In this document: positions 1-9,418 of the stretch, one piece after another
Numbering within the stretch: position 1 is the stretch's first letter
How the letters are laid out: each line of letters begins with the position of its first letter
Assembly (NCBI GenBank): GCA_902615845.1
Contig: CACMQS010000012.1
Span: forward strand, 1-35,127
Origin: an uncultured Alphaproteobacteria bacterium
GTDB taxonomy: Bacteria > Pseudomonadota > Alphaproteobacteria > HIMB59 > GCA-002718135
DNA length: 35,127 nt
Direction of reading: 5' to 3'
The notes under the pieces: model-generated
Told to the model about the DNA's origin: nothing
Seen by the model: the letters and a program-made list of their open reading frames with translations, nothing else
Databases searched by the model: none
Made by a program: the position numbers and the translations under genes

Positions 1-2
1 AA

Positions 3-569
3 TATAAAGATAGATTAAATGAATACAGAAAAAAAACAAATAGAGATGACGCCTTCATACTTATTAGAGGAAAGATTAAAGATAAAGAAATTATTTCTGG
101 ACTAATGAATTTTGAATTCATGGGTGGTTCTATGGGTAGAGCAGTTGGGGGAACAATAGTTAAAGGAGCTAAAATTGCTATAGAAAACAAATTACCTTAT
201 GTAATTGTTACCTCATCTGGTGGAGCAAGAATGCAGGAAGGAATTATAAGCTTAATGCAAATGCCAAGAACAATAGCAGCAGTTGATTTATTAAATGAGA
301 ATAATATTCCTTATATAGTAGTACTTACTGAACCTACTACTGGAGGAGTTACAGCTTCTTTTGCTATGTTAGGTGATATAACAATAGCAGAACAAGGTGC
401 TACCATAGGTTTTGCAGGTAAAAGAGTTATACAAGACACCATCAGAGAAGAATTACCTATAGATTTTCAAAAAGCTGAATATCTAAAAGATCATGGGATG
501 GTAGATATTGTTTCTCATAGAAAAGATCTTAAAGAAACTTTATACAAAGTATTAGATCATATAAGTTAA
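3..569 (+). CDS. accD: Acetyl-CoA carboxylase carboxyltransferase subunit beta, 5' end missing
   Basis: AccD is half of the carboxyltransferase that moves carboxyl from carboxybiotin to acetyl-CoA, giving malonyl-CoA for fatty acid synthesis in the cytoplasm. The open frame enters from the window edge (first full codon at base 3) and reads YKDRLNEYRKK before the first ATG at 105, so the ATG at 105 is internal. Visible family marks are FMGGSMGRAVG, the oxyanion-type stretch SSGGARMQEG, LTEPTTGGVTASFAMLGD and IGFAGKRVI. The N-terminal zinc ribbon of the family would lie outside the window. The gene ends in TAA and folC starts 3 nt later, the usual accD-folC pair of alphaproteobacteria. The identification is secure; the gene is incomplete only because the window starts inside it. 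Confidence 0.97.
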   Translation, partial: YKDRLNEYRKKTNRDDAFILIRGKIKDKEIISGLMNFEFMGGSMGRAVGGTIVKGAKIAIENKLPYVIVTSSGGARMQEGIISLMQMPRTIAAVDLLNENNIPYIVVLTEPTTGGVTASFAMLGDITIAEQGATIGFAGKRVIQDTIREELPIDFQKAEYLKDHGMVDIVSHRKDLKETLYKVLDHIS

Positions 570-572
570 TAA

Positions 573-1832
573 GTGAAATCTAAAACAGAAAAGTTGTTAG
601 ATGAACTGGTCAAACTTCATCCCAAATATATTGATCTTTCATTAGACAGATTAAAATTATTATTAAAAAAATTAGGTAATCCTGAGGATCATCTGCCAAA
701 AACTATCCATATTGCAGGAACAAATGGAAAAGGCTCAGTACAAAGTTTTATAAGAAATATTTTATTGAAAAATGGGTATAAATGTGATGCATATATTTCG
801 CCACATTTATCAAGGTTTAATGAAAGAATAATTCTAAATAATAAAGAAGTAAGCACCAAGAAACTTTATGAAACTCTAAAATTTGTAAAAAAAATAAATA
901 ATAACAAACCAATAACTTTCTTTGAAATAACTACAGCCGCAGCATTCATATTGTTTAAACAATCAAAATCTGACTTTCTTATTTTAGAGACAGGATTAGG
1001 AGGTCGGTTAGATGCTACTAATATAATACCAAAAAAGATATGTAGTATTTTAACACCAATTAGTTTTGATCACGAGGAATTTCTTGGAAAAACACTTAAG
1101 AAAATTGCTAATGAAAAATTGGGTATAGTGAAGAATTGTAAGTTTGTGTTAGTTGGTAAACAAAAAAAAGAATTAAAAGATCACATTCAAAAAAAACTTA
1201 ATAAATTTGAAAATAAATATTTTTATGGAAAAGAATATCGAGTTACAAAATCATTAAAAAATAAGTTTCAGATAAAAATAGATGGGAAAAAATATATTTA
1301 TAGTCAACCTACATTGAATGGAAAACACCAGGAAGAAAATGCATCCATATCTATTTATTTTGCAAAAATTATGAAAAATATGGGCTTTAGATTAAATAGA
1401 AAAAAAATTAATCTGGCGATAAAAAGAACCGAATGGCCGGGAAGATTGGAAATTATTAATTATAAGCATAAAAAAATAATTCTTGATGGATCACATAATA
1501 TTGATGGAGCTGATAAACTAAATGAATTTTTAAAAACTGAAAGAATAAAACCCATAGTCTTGTTTGGAATGTTGAATAATAAGAAAGCAAATTTATTTTT
1601 GAATAAAATAAAAAAAAGAGTATCAAAAGTTTTAGCTATAGAAATTCCAGATGAAAAAAATTCATTTAAAACTAAACAAATAAATGAAATTTGTAATTTT
1701 CATTCGATTAAATGTGAACAAATAAGTAATATAAATGATGCTTTAAAATATTTTAGATCGCATCAACAAAAAATATATTTAATTACTGGTTCTTTGTATT
1801 TAATAGGAAAAATTAGAAAAAAACTATTATAA
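573..1832 (+). CDS. folC: Bifunctional folylpolyglutamate/dihydrofolate synthase
   Basis: FolC adds glutamate to dihydropteroate and to tetrahydrofolates, using ATP, in folate synthesis and retention. The start is GTG at 573, three bases after the accD stop; the N-terminal HPKYIDLSLDRLKLLLKKLG is typical of the family, which supports this start. The P-loop IHIAGTNGKGSV lies at about residues 45-56, followed by LETGLGGRLDATN, SFDHEEFLG and the C-terminal DGSHNIDGAD. At 419 aa it has normal length. It is co-directional with accD and probably co-transcribed. Its last two codons, TTA TAA at 1827-1832, form a palindrome that also serves as the last two codons of trxA on the other strand, so there is no room for a separate terminator. 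Confidence 0.96.
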   Translation: MKSKTEKLLDELVKLHPKYIDLSLDRLKLLLKKLGNPEDHLPKTIHIAGTNGKGSVQSFIRNILLKNGYKCDAYISPHLSRFNERIILNNKEVSTKKLYETLKFVKKINNNKPITFFEITTAAAFILFKQSKSDFLILETGLGGRLDATNIIPKKICSILTPISFDHEEFLGKTLKKIANEKLGIVKNCKFVLVGKQKKELKDHIQKKLNKFENKYFYGKEYRVTKSLKNKFQIKIDGKKYIYSQPTLNGKHQEENASISIYFAKIMKNMGFRLNRKKINLAIKRTEWPGRLEIINYKHKKIILDGSHNIDGADKLNEFLKTERIKPIVLFGMLNNKKANLFLNKIKKRVSKVLAIEIPDEKNSFKTKQINEICNFHSIKCEQISNINDALKYFRSHQQKIYLITGSLYLIGKIRKKLL

Positions 1833-2147
1833 ATTGGATTGTATCCAGGTCTCTAATGCTGTTTTAGGAAGACTGCCAACCTTAGTGTCGATTAACTCAC
1901 CATTTTTAAAGATCATTATTGTAGGAATACCCCTAATACCATATTTTTGCGGTGTCATAGGGTTCTCATCAATATTCATTTTATATATTTTAACTTTATC
2001 TTTATTCTCAACAGCAATTTCTTCTAAAATTGGGTCAAGTACTTTACATGGACCGCACCATTCTGCACCAAAATCAACTACCACTGGAACGTCATTAGTA
2101 GATATATCTTTATCAAAAGTTTGATCATTTGTTTTAAGAGTAGACAT
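1827..2147 (-). CDS. trxA: Thioredoxin
   Basis: This is a cytoplasmic thiol-disulfide carrier that reduces, among others, ribonucleotide reductase. It has 106 aa, the standard length, with the active site W30-C31-G-P-C34 in VDFGAEWCGPCKVLDP and the cis-proline loop RGIPTIMIF. It lacks a signal peptide. It is the last gene of a minus-strand run and converges on folC with a shared TTATAA. In many alphaproteobacteria addA and addB lie directly before trxA; here a 46-bp gap (2148-2193) separates it from the sugar nucleotidyltransferase instead, so trxA may have its own promoter in that AT-rich gap. Confidence 0.97.
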   Translation of the reverse strand: MSTLKTNDQTFDKDISTNDVPVVVDFGAEWCGPCKVLDPILEEIAVENKDKVKIYKMNIDENPMTPQKYGIRGIPTIMIFKNGELIDTKVGSLPKTALETWIQSNL

Positions 2148-2193
2148 AAATAATATGTAAGAAATATTTATCTATTATCAAGCTAAATTAAAT

Positions 2194-2874
2194 CTAATTT
2201 TCTAAAATTGATTTTTTATCCCCAATATGTATAATTTTAGATGGAATTTCATAACCTTTGATTTGATTGTTTTTTATTAATTTTTCCCAAATTTCATTCA
2301 TTGGGAATATTTTTTTTCTTTTATTAAAGATATTGTTAGATACGATTTGAAGGCCGGAATAATACAATTTCTCATTTTTATTATTCCATTTTGTGACTAC
2401 ATTTCTTTTTAAATTAAAGTCTCCATTTTCTTTTTTTAGACCAAAAAAATTAATATCTTTAGATAACAACAATTTACAGTGAGCAATATCTTTATAATTA
2501 CTAAGAAAATATTTGATATGTGATTTATTTTCTTTAGTCCAAAAAATATCAGAATTAACAACGCATATATTTTTTCTATTTGTATAATTGAAAATATTTT
2601 TTACTCCTCCCCCTGTGCCAAGTATTTTTTTTTCGTAGATAATCTGAATGGGGTATTTTTTAAAATTTTTGTCCAAATACTTTTTTATTTTATTATGCAA
2701 ATAGTGTGTATTTATTAAGATTTCATCACATCCCATATTAGTAAAGAAATCAATTGTGTTCTTTAATAATACTTTATTTTTATATTTTAACAGAGGTTTT
2801 GGGGTACTGCGCGTCAAATTCAGCATTCTTGATCCAAAACCTGCACATAAAATCATTAACGTAAAATTATTCAT
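2194..2874 (-). CDS. murU: Sugar-1-phosphate nucleotidyltransferase, MurU-like
   Basis: This looks like N-acetylmuramate-1-phosphate uridylyltransferase, which makes UDP-MurNAc from UTP in peptidoglycan recycling. The GT-A nucleotidyltransferase fold is shown by LCAGFGSRM (residues 9-17), TPKPLL (24-29), the sugar-site GTGGGV (86-91) and the metal-binding VVNSDIF with D109. At 226 aa it fits MurU rather than longer GlmU or RfbA types, and it lacks a LbetaH acyltransferase tail. The preceding gene is an AmgK-like kinase 3 nt upstream, the MurNAc/GlcNAc kinase of the same route, and this pairing is the main support for the specific name. A related hexose-1-phosphate specificity cannot be ruled out from sequence alone. 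Confidence 0.75.
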   Translation of the reverse strand: MNNFTLMILCAGFGSRMLNLTRSTPKPLLKYKNKVLLKNTIDFFTNMGCDEILINTHYLHNKIKKYLDKNFKKYPIQIIYEKKILGTGGGVKNIFNYTNRKNICVVNSDIFWTKENKSHIKYFLSNYKDIAHCKLLLSKDINFFGLKKENGDFNLKRNVVTKWNNKNEKLYYSGLQIVSNNIFNKRKKIFPMNEIWEKLIKNNQIKGYEIPSKIIHIGDKKSILEN

Positions 2875-2877
2875 ACA

Positions 2878-3795
2878 TTATAGATACTTTTCATACATTG
2901 ATCTTAGTTCATAATTTTTAATATTATTCAATGTCGCTATTGTTCTAGATTTAGTTATTTTTAGATAGTTCAAGTATTTATTATCATTATTTGTGCTAAG
3001 TAATTTTTTCCATCTACCAAGTAATCGAGTCTGTCGAGCTAAACTTAAAACATAATATTGCTCCAGAAAAGTATTAAAATTTTCAATAATTGAAATGTTA
3101 TCATAAAAATATTCAATTAATTTATCATTATAATCTCGTGTAAAATTAATTCTTGGATTTTCTAATAGTGATATTAGGTCCCATCCTATAAATCCCTTAA
3201 AAGCACTTTGAAAATCAATAATTCCACATTGTAAATGTGATTCACAATTTTCTAAAAAAAATAAATTAACAAATTCAAAGTCTTTGTGAACAAAATTTTT
3301 CATATTATAATTTTGAGAATAAAATATACTTTTCCATGATTCATAAAATTTTGAAGTTGGAAAATTTGAATTTTTGTTGTCAGGAATATAATAAGTAACA
3401 AACTCTTTAAGTTCAATTTTTAAATCTTCAAAGTTGTATTCTTTTAAATTTTTCAAATTATTTAAATTTGATTCATTTTGGATAACAATTATATTTTCTA
3501 TAGCTAATTTTAAAAGTTTATAAAGATTATCTTTATTGTATATTTCATTGAATCTATTTTTTCCAAAATCTTGCATATATATTTTATATTGCTTTTGATT
3601 AACTTCATATATCTTAGGAATTGATATATTAATCCTTTGTAATATTTCATAAACAGTAAGGAAATTTTTAAACTCTTGTTTATCTCTAGAAAAATCAATT
3701 ATTATTTTGGCATTCTCTTTTTCAGTAATTCTATAAATTAATTTGTTAGATAATCCGTCCTCAATTTTTTCTAAATCATTATGATCAAAATTCAT
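2878..3795 (-). CDS. amgK: APH-family sugar kinase, AmgK-like
   Basis: AmgK phosphorylates the anomeric carbon of MurNAc or GlcNAc, feeding MurU in a shortcut of cell-wall recycling that bypasses de novo MurA/MurB synthesis. The protein is 305 aa with the aminoglycoside-phosphotransferase fold: catalytic loop H170-K-D172 with N177 in VHKDFEFVNLFF, and the metal-binding IIDFQSAFKGFIGWDLISLL with D194. The pattern DFQ-(D/S)-A...G...(Y/W)DLxSLL is typical of the AmgK branch rather than antibiotic kinases. It lies 4 nt after tsaE and 3 nt before the nucleotidyltransferase, so the three are almost certainly one transcript. It is very AT-rich and Asn/Lys-rich like its neighbours. Family is sure, exact substrate is inferred. 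Confidence 0.78.
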   Translation of the reverse strand: MNFDHNDLEKIEDGLSNKLIYRITEKENAKIIIDFSRDKQEFKNFLTVYEILQRINISIPKIYEVNQKQYKIYMQDFGKNRFNEIYNKDNLYKLLKLAIENIIVIQNESNLNNLKNLKEYNFEDLKIELKEFVTYYIPDNKNSNFPTSKFYESWKSIFYSQNYNMKNFVHKDFEFVNLFFLENCESHLQCGIIDFQSAFKGFIGWDLISLLENPRINFTRDYNDKLIEYFYDNISIIENFNTFLEQYYVLSLARQTRLLGRWKKLLSTNNDNKYLNYLKITKSRTIATLNNIKNYELRSMYEKYL

Positions 3796-3799
3796 TAGA

Positions 3800-4261
3800 C
3801 TATTGTTTAAAAAAAATATTAATTTTTCTTTTAGTTTCCGAAATCATATCTAAATTTATTAAATAATGATTTTTGTTTAGCGGTAAACTAATTAACATTT
3901 CAGGCCACTCTATAAATGTAATATTGTTATTTAAATTTTCGAAGAAATCTAATTCCTCTAACTCCTTCAAGCTCTTTACTCTATAAAGATCATAATGATA
4001 GATTTGTGATGTATTTAATTCATAGGTTATCAAAATAGGGAATGTTGGACTAGTAATGGAAGATGGTTTTGGTAAATTATTTAATACAAAAAGATTATTA
4101 ATTAATAATCTTATAAATGTTGTTTTACCAGCACCTAGCTCTCCTTGAAATAAGTAAATATCTCCAACAGATATGTCTTTACACAAATGAGTGGAGAGTT
4201 TTCCAAGTTCATGAAGATCTAAAATTTGATTACTTGATTTTTGCAAATTTTTATTATGCAA
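3800..4261 (-). CDS. tsaE: tRNA t6A biosynthesis ATPase TsaE
   Basis: TsaE is the ATPase partner of TsaB and TsaD in forming N6-threonylcarbamoyladenosine at position 37 of ANN-decoding tRNAs. The 153-aa protein shows the Walker A GELGAGKT (residues 40-47), the switch-like SITSPTFPI (68-76), [21 protein letters not shown] and the family Trp in FIEWPEML (117-123). Its ATG overlaps the metK stop region by 8 nt (4254-4261), implying translational coupling. TsaE next to an AmgK/MurU pair is a known alphaproteobacterial arrangement, with no obvious functional tie to tRNA modification. No TsaB or TsaD is in the window. Confidence 0.93.
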   Translation of the reverse strand: MHNKNLQKSSNQILDLHELGKLSTHLCKDISVGDIYLFQGELGAGKTTFIRLLINNLFVLNNLPKPSSITSPTFPILITYELNTSQIYHYDLYRVKSLKELEELDFFENLNNNITFIEWPEMLISLPLNKNHYLINLDMISETKRKINIFFKQ

Positions 4262-5423
4262 TACCTTTTAGAGCTTCAACTAAATCAGTTTTTTCCCATG
4301 TAAAATGTCCCTTGTCACTTGGTTCTCTACCAAAATGGCCATAAGCAGAAGTTGGAACATAAATTGCATTTGTAAGTTTTAAATGTTCTCTTATTCCTCT
4401 TGGGCTTAGATCAAATAAATCTTGAACAGATTTTTCAATTTTCTGTTCTTCAACTTTATTTGTACCATTAGTATTTACATATACCGATAAAGGTTTTGAT
4501 ACTCCTATTGCATAAGATAACTGTATAGTACACTCATCAGCTAGATCCGCTGCAACAATATTTTTTGCTAAGTATCTAGCCGCATATGCTGCAGATCTAT
4601 CAACTTTAGATGGATCCTTTCCTGAAAATGCACCTCCACCATGGGGCGCTGCACCACCATATGTATCAACTATTATTTTACGACCAGTTAAACCAGAGTC
4701 ACCATCAGGGCCTCCAATTACAAAGTTACCTGTGGGATTAACATAGAATTCTTCATCTTTAAGACCTTCTAACAAATTATTAGGTATGCACTCATATACG
4801 TAAGGTTTAACTATTTCTTTTACGTCGTCAGGAGATAACCCTTCTTTGTGTTGTGAAGAAATTACTAAAGAAGTAACTTTACTTGGTTTTCCATTTTCAT
4901 AGAGCATTGTGACTTGGCTTTTTGAATCTGGTTCTAGACCAGATGCAGATCCATCTTTACGGGCTTGTGCCATTTTATATAATATTTGATGGGAATAATG
5001 TATCGGTGCTGGCATTAATGATTCAGTGTCTTTACAAGCAAAGCCAAACATGATTCCTTGATCGCCTGCGCCCTCATCTTTATTGCTACCAGAATCAACA
5101 CCCATAGCAATATCAGCTGACTGCTCATGAAGAAAACTTTCAATATCACAATTCTGCCAATGGAAACCATCTTGTTCATAACCAATATCTTTAATACAAT
5201 CTCTTACTTGAGATATAATCTGATCTTTAGAGACTGATGGACCCCTAACTTCTCCAGCTAAAACTACTTTATTAGTTGTAGTCAAAGTCTCACAAGCTAC
5301 ACGTGTTTGTGGGTCACCAGATGATAAATAAGTATCGACAACCATATCTGAAATTCTATCACAAACTTTATCTGGATGGCCTTCAGATACTGATTCACTT
5401 GTAAATAAATAAGATCTTTTCAT
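4254..5423 (-). CDS. metK: S-adenosylmethionine synthase
   Basis: MetK makes S-adenosylmethionine from methionine and ATP. The 389-aa protein carries the family signatures: [13 protein letters not shown] near the N-terminus, [16 protein letters not shown] (about 118-133), and the phosphate-binding loop [19 protein letters not shown]. Length and start ([19 protein letters not shown]) match the family. It follows ahcY by 8 nt, so the enzyme that makes SAM and the one that clears the product inhibitor S-adenosylhomocysteine are on one transcript. The gaps before ahcY and metK (23 and 8 nt) leave no room for a SAM or SAH riboswitch directly upstream of either gene. Confidence 0.98.
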   Translation of the reverse strand: MKRSYLFTSESVSEGHPDKVCDRISDMVVDTYLSSGDPQTRVACETLTTTNKVVLAGEVRGPSVSKDQIISQVRDCIKDIGYEQDGFHWQNCDIESFLHEQSADIAMGVDSGSNKDEGAGDQGIMFGFACKDTESLMPAPIHYSHQILYKMAQARKDGSASGLEPDSKSQVTMLYENGKPSKVTSLVISSQHKEGLSPDDVKEIVKPYVYECIPNNLLEGLKDEEFYVNPTGNFVIGGPDGDSGLTGRKIIVDTYGGAAPHGGGAFSGKDPSKVDRSAAYAARYLAKNIVAADLADECTIQLSYAIGVSKPLSVYVNTNGTNKVEEQKIEKSVQDLFDLSPRGIREHLKLTNAIYVPTSAYGHFGREPSDKGHFTWEKTDLVEALKGIA

Positions 5424-5431
5424 ATTAACTC

Positions 5432-6739
<1,308 letters not shown>

Positions 6740-6744
6740 TTATT

Positions 6745-8454
6745 TTAACTTTTTAATGGTAATTTAATCAGAAAACAAGCACCTCTAAAGTCTAATTTGT
6801 CACTTTCTGTTAATTCAATTGAACCATTGAATGAATTGATTATCTCGTAAGATATAGATAGCCCAAGACCTGAGTGCTTGTCCCGATCATCTATTCTATC
6901 AGTGTAAAATCTATCAAAAATTTTATTTTTTTCTTTCAAATCTATGCCTTTTCCTTGATCATAAATTTTGATTTCAACACAATTTTCATTTTTTTTATTT
7001 GATGTAATTAAAATATTTGAATTATTTTTGGCAATTGAAATACTATTATCTATTAAATTTAGTATTACCTGCAAAAATTTATCTTTGTTAAGCAGTACTA
7101 AATTTTTATTATTATCAGTTTGAAGTAAAATTTTAATATTTTTCTTATTAGTTGATTTTTCACTAAAATTTTCTTTAAGAAATTTGTTTACATTAGTTAG
7201 TTCAAAATTTTCTATTTCAATTTCTGCAATAGTTTTTGAAAAATGAGAAATGTCGGAGATCAATCTATTCATTCTGTCAATATCTTTATTAAAATTATTC
7301 ATTACTTTGGTTCTATTTTCATTAGTTATGTTCTTGCTAGTTAATAATTCTATCGAAGATTTTATTGCAGTAAGCGGATTTTTTAGTTCATGCGCAACAT
7401 CAGAGCTAAATTTTTCTAATTGATTAATTTGTGATTTCAATTCGTTAGACATAAGTTGTATTTGGTTTGACAAAATACCAATTTCATCAGATCTTTGAGG
7501 GTATATTAATTTTTTCTTATTTGTTTTATCTCTCTCAAGGACAGTGATTTTAGTTATTTGCCTTAATGGTGTTATCAAACCTCTCAAAAAAATAAATGAT
7601 AATAAAATTGTAACTAAAATAAATAATAGAAAAAAATTAAAGAAATTCAAAGATTGTCTAGCTAGTTCATTATTATTTAATATTAATTTATACTTTATTA
7701 GAACAACTCCATAGACGTTATTATCTTGGATTATAGGTGATGTTAAAATTCTAGTTATATCATTATTTTCATCTTCGAAAGTTTTAACGAGTTTTTGCTT
7801 TTCTTTAATAGTGTCAATAATCAAAATAATTTCATGTACATTTTTGTCTATATTTTTATTAAATTTATTTTTAAGAATGTAATTATTAATATAATTAAAA
7901 TTATTAATATAAATTTTTTCAAATAAATTTGAGAAATCAGCTATATTTTCACGCGTTTCAGATAAATCTATTTCCTCAACATCTGTGCTTAGAAATAAAT
8001 TTGATGAATCCGCAATTTTAATCCAATTTTCATTATAAATAATAGTGTTAAAATCTTTATCACCAAAGTTTTGAAATATAAATTGTTCAGTAGTAAACTT
8101 TTCTAACTCAGGTTCTGACAATTCTATAGGATTAATATTATCTGCCAAGTCACAACTCTCCTTGTATGCTTCAATATCTTGAAGATATCTGCAACGATAA
8201 TCATACTGAAAAATTGGAACTCTTAATATTGAAGTGTTTTCTAAATATTTTGTTATATTTGATAAATTTAATCTTATTGATTGATCTCTATCATCTATGA
8301 AATTATTATTTTGAATTAAGTTGAAATTGAAATAAGATAAAAATACTAAACCTAAAAATACAATAATTAAGTTAATTACAATGAGTTGAAATGTTAGATT
8401 ATAACTTGATAAGGTAAATAATCTCTTAATCACGCCAAGAATATCCAGAGCCAT
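6745..8454 (-). CDS. chvG: Sensor histidine kinase ChvG/ExoS type
   Basis: ChvG is the membrane sensor of the ChvG-ChvI system, which in alphaproteobacteria senses envelope or acid stress. The 569-aa protein has a membrane segment at about 20-42, a ~225-residue periplasmic domain with only two cysteines (C88, C101), a second membrane segment at about 270-292, a HAMP linker (~293-345), the phosphoacceptor H355 in SSDVAHELKNPLTAI, and an ATP-binding domain with N-box NLIDN (466-470), G1 DQGKG (499-503) and G2 GLGL (529-532). The ATG start overlaps chvI by 29 nt; a GTG at codon 8 (8431-8433) would reduce this to the 8-nt overlap GTGATTAA and is an alternative start. Assignment rests on pairing with chvI and on ahcY next door, typical ChvGI context. 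Confidence 0.85.
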   Translation of the reverse strand: MALDILGVIKRLFTLSSYNLTFQLIVINLIIVFLGLVFLSYFNFNLIQNNNFIDDRDQSIRLNLSNITKYLENTSILRVPIFQYDYRCRYLQDIEAYKESCDLADNINPIELSEPELEKFTTEQFIFQNFGDKDFNTIIYNENWIKIADSSNLFLSTDVEEIDLSETRENIADFSNLFEKIYINNFNYINNYILKNKFNKNIDKNVHEIILIIDTIKEKQKLVKTFEDENNDITRILTSPIIQDNNVYGVVLIKYKLILNNNELARQSLNFFNFFLLFILVTILLSFIFLRGLITPLRQITKITVLERDKTNKKKLIYPQRSDEIGILSNQIQLMSNELKSQINQLEKFSSDVAHELKNPLTAIKSSIELLTSKNITNENRTKVMNNFNKDIDRMNRLISDISHFSKTIAEIEIENFELTNVNKFLKENFSEKSTNKKNIKILLQTDNNKNLVLLNKDKFLQVILNLIDNSISIAKNNSNILITSNKKNENCVEIKIYDQGKGIDLKEKNKIFDRFYTDRIDDRDKHSGLGLSISYEIINSFNGSIELTESDKLDFRGACFLIKLPLKS

Positions 8455-9139
8455 ATCTTGTTCTTATTTGATCAAAAGAATTATCATAAGATCTGAATTT
8501 TTTTCTTAATCTCTTTATATGGCTATCAATAGTCCTGTCATCAACATATATTGAATCACCATACATTGCGTCCATTAATTGATTTCTATCTTTTACTACC
8601 CCAGGATACTGAGCAAGAGATTTAATTAAATTAAACTCTGCAACCGTAAGTTCAATTTCTATACCTTTCCAAAAACATAATTGTTTATCTTCATCTAGTA
8701 TCAAATCACCTTTTATAAAATTTTGTTTTTTAATATTATTATCTTTTTGTTCTTCATTTCTATTGTTATGAATTCTTAGCACTGTTCTTATGCGCTCATT
8801 TAATAATTTTTGTGAAAAAGGTTTTTTTATATAATCTGAAGCTCCCATTCGTAATCCAATTATCTCATCTTGTTCATGATCTTTAGATGTTAAAAAGATA
8901 ATCGGAAGATCTTTTAGATTTTCAATCTTGCTCGAACGTACTTTTGAAAGAAGTTCATTTCCATCCATTTTTGGCATCTTAATATCAAACAGTCCCAAAT
9001 CATAAGATTTGCTTTCAAGAGCTTCTAAGGCTTCAACTCCATTAACAAATGTATCTACTATAAATCCCTCACTTTGCAGAGAAAGAGATACTGATGTGAG
9101 AATCGACTGTTCGTCATCAACTAATGCTATCTTCGGCAT
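8426..9139 (-). CDS. chvI: Response regulator ChvI, OmpR/PhoB family
   Basis: This is the DNA-binding partner of ChvG. The 237-aa protein has a receiver domain (about 1-120) with the acidic pocket D8-D9, phosphorylation site D52 in LFDIKMPKMDG, T84 and K106 in YIKKPF. A winged-helix output domain (about 145-235) includes AEFNLIKSLAQYPGVV, DDRTIDSHIKRLRKKFR and the closing IRTRYGSGYSWRD, which is characteristic of ChvI. It is the first gene of the minus-strand run and reads away from nrdA across a 279-bp shared control region. Family members positively autoregulate in other species; no binding site could be identified here. Confidence 0.88.
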   Translation of the reverse strand: MPKIALVDDEQSILTSVSLSLQSEGFIVDTFVNGVEALEALESKSYDLGLFDIKMPKMDGNELLSKVRSSKIENLKDLPIIFLTSKDHEQDEIIGLRMGASDYIKKPFSQKLLNERIRTVLRIHNNRNEEQKDNNIKKQNFIKGDLILDEDKQLCFWKGIEIELTVAEFNLIKSLAQYPGVVKDRNQLMDAMYGDSIYVDDRTIDSHIKRLRKKFRSYDNSFDQIRTRYGSGYSWRD

Positions 9140-9281
9140 ACTGTTTTATATTAATAATTTATGGCAGATTTAAGTTCAAAGAAAAAATAACTCAGTTAAC
9201 AAAATGTGACTTAAGTTAATAAGTAAATGTAAATATTTCAATAACTTGTTTGCCTCATAGAAATATGAATTAAGTAAAGGA

Positions 9282-9309
9282 TTGACATGATAAAAAAAAT
9301 ATTTATGTT
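9282..9309 (+). promoter_or_regulatory. Candidate sigma70-type promoter for nrdA
   Basis: A perfect TTGACA (-35) at 9282-9287 is followed after 16 nt by TATGTT (9304-9309), which matches four of six bases of the -10 consensus. Transcription from here would give a leader of about 100 nt before nrdA. The 279-bp region 9140-9418 is the largest gap in the window; apart from this and the dyad at 9366-9381 I see only AT-rich sequence and no riboswitch-like fold. The -35 is the stronger part of this call; a second start closer to nrdA is possible. Confidence 0.35.
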
Positions 9310-9365
9310 CTTATTTTGTTCTTATTGCGATATTGAGCAAATGTTGTATTGTCCCTTTTCGGCGG

Positions 9366-9381
9366 CACTACATATTGTGTT
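9366..9381 (+). promoter_or_regulatory. Possible NrdR-type box upstream of nrdA
   Basis: The 16-mer CACTACATATTGTGTT is an imperfect dyad (CAC...GTG) resembling NrdR boxes, which repress ribonucleotide reductase genes in many bacteria. A weaker partner sharing TATTGT lies at 9347-9352, 26 nt upstream. NrdR boxes are usually paired about three helical turns (31-32 bp) apart, so this spacing is not ideal. No nrdR gene is in the window. This is a suggestion from resemblance only. Confidence 0.25.
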
Positions 9382-9418
9382 TTTCGACAATAATTTTTTA
9401 AAAATGGATAGAATTTAA

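Noticed and set aside
9162..9191. Nine-codon frame MADLSSKKK upstream of nrdA, resembling the NrdA N-terminus MADNL
   Set aside because: It lies over 220 nt from nrdA, has no clear ribosome site, and the likeness is only four residues; probably chance.
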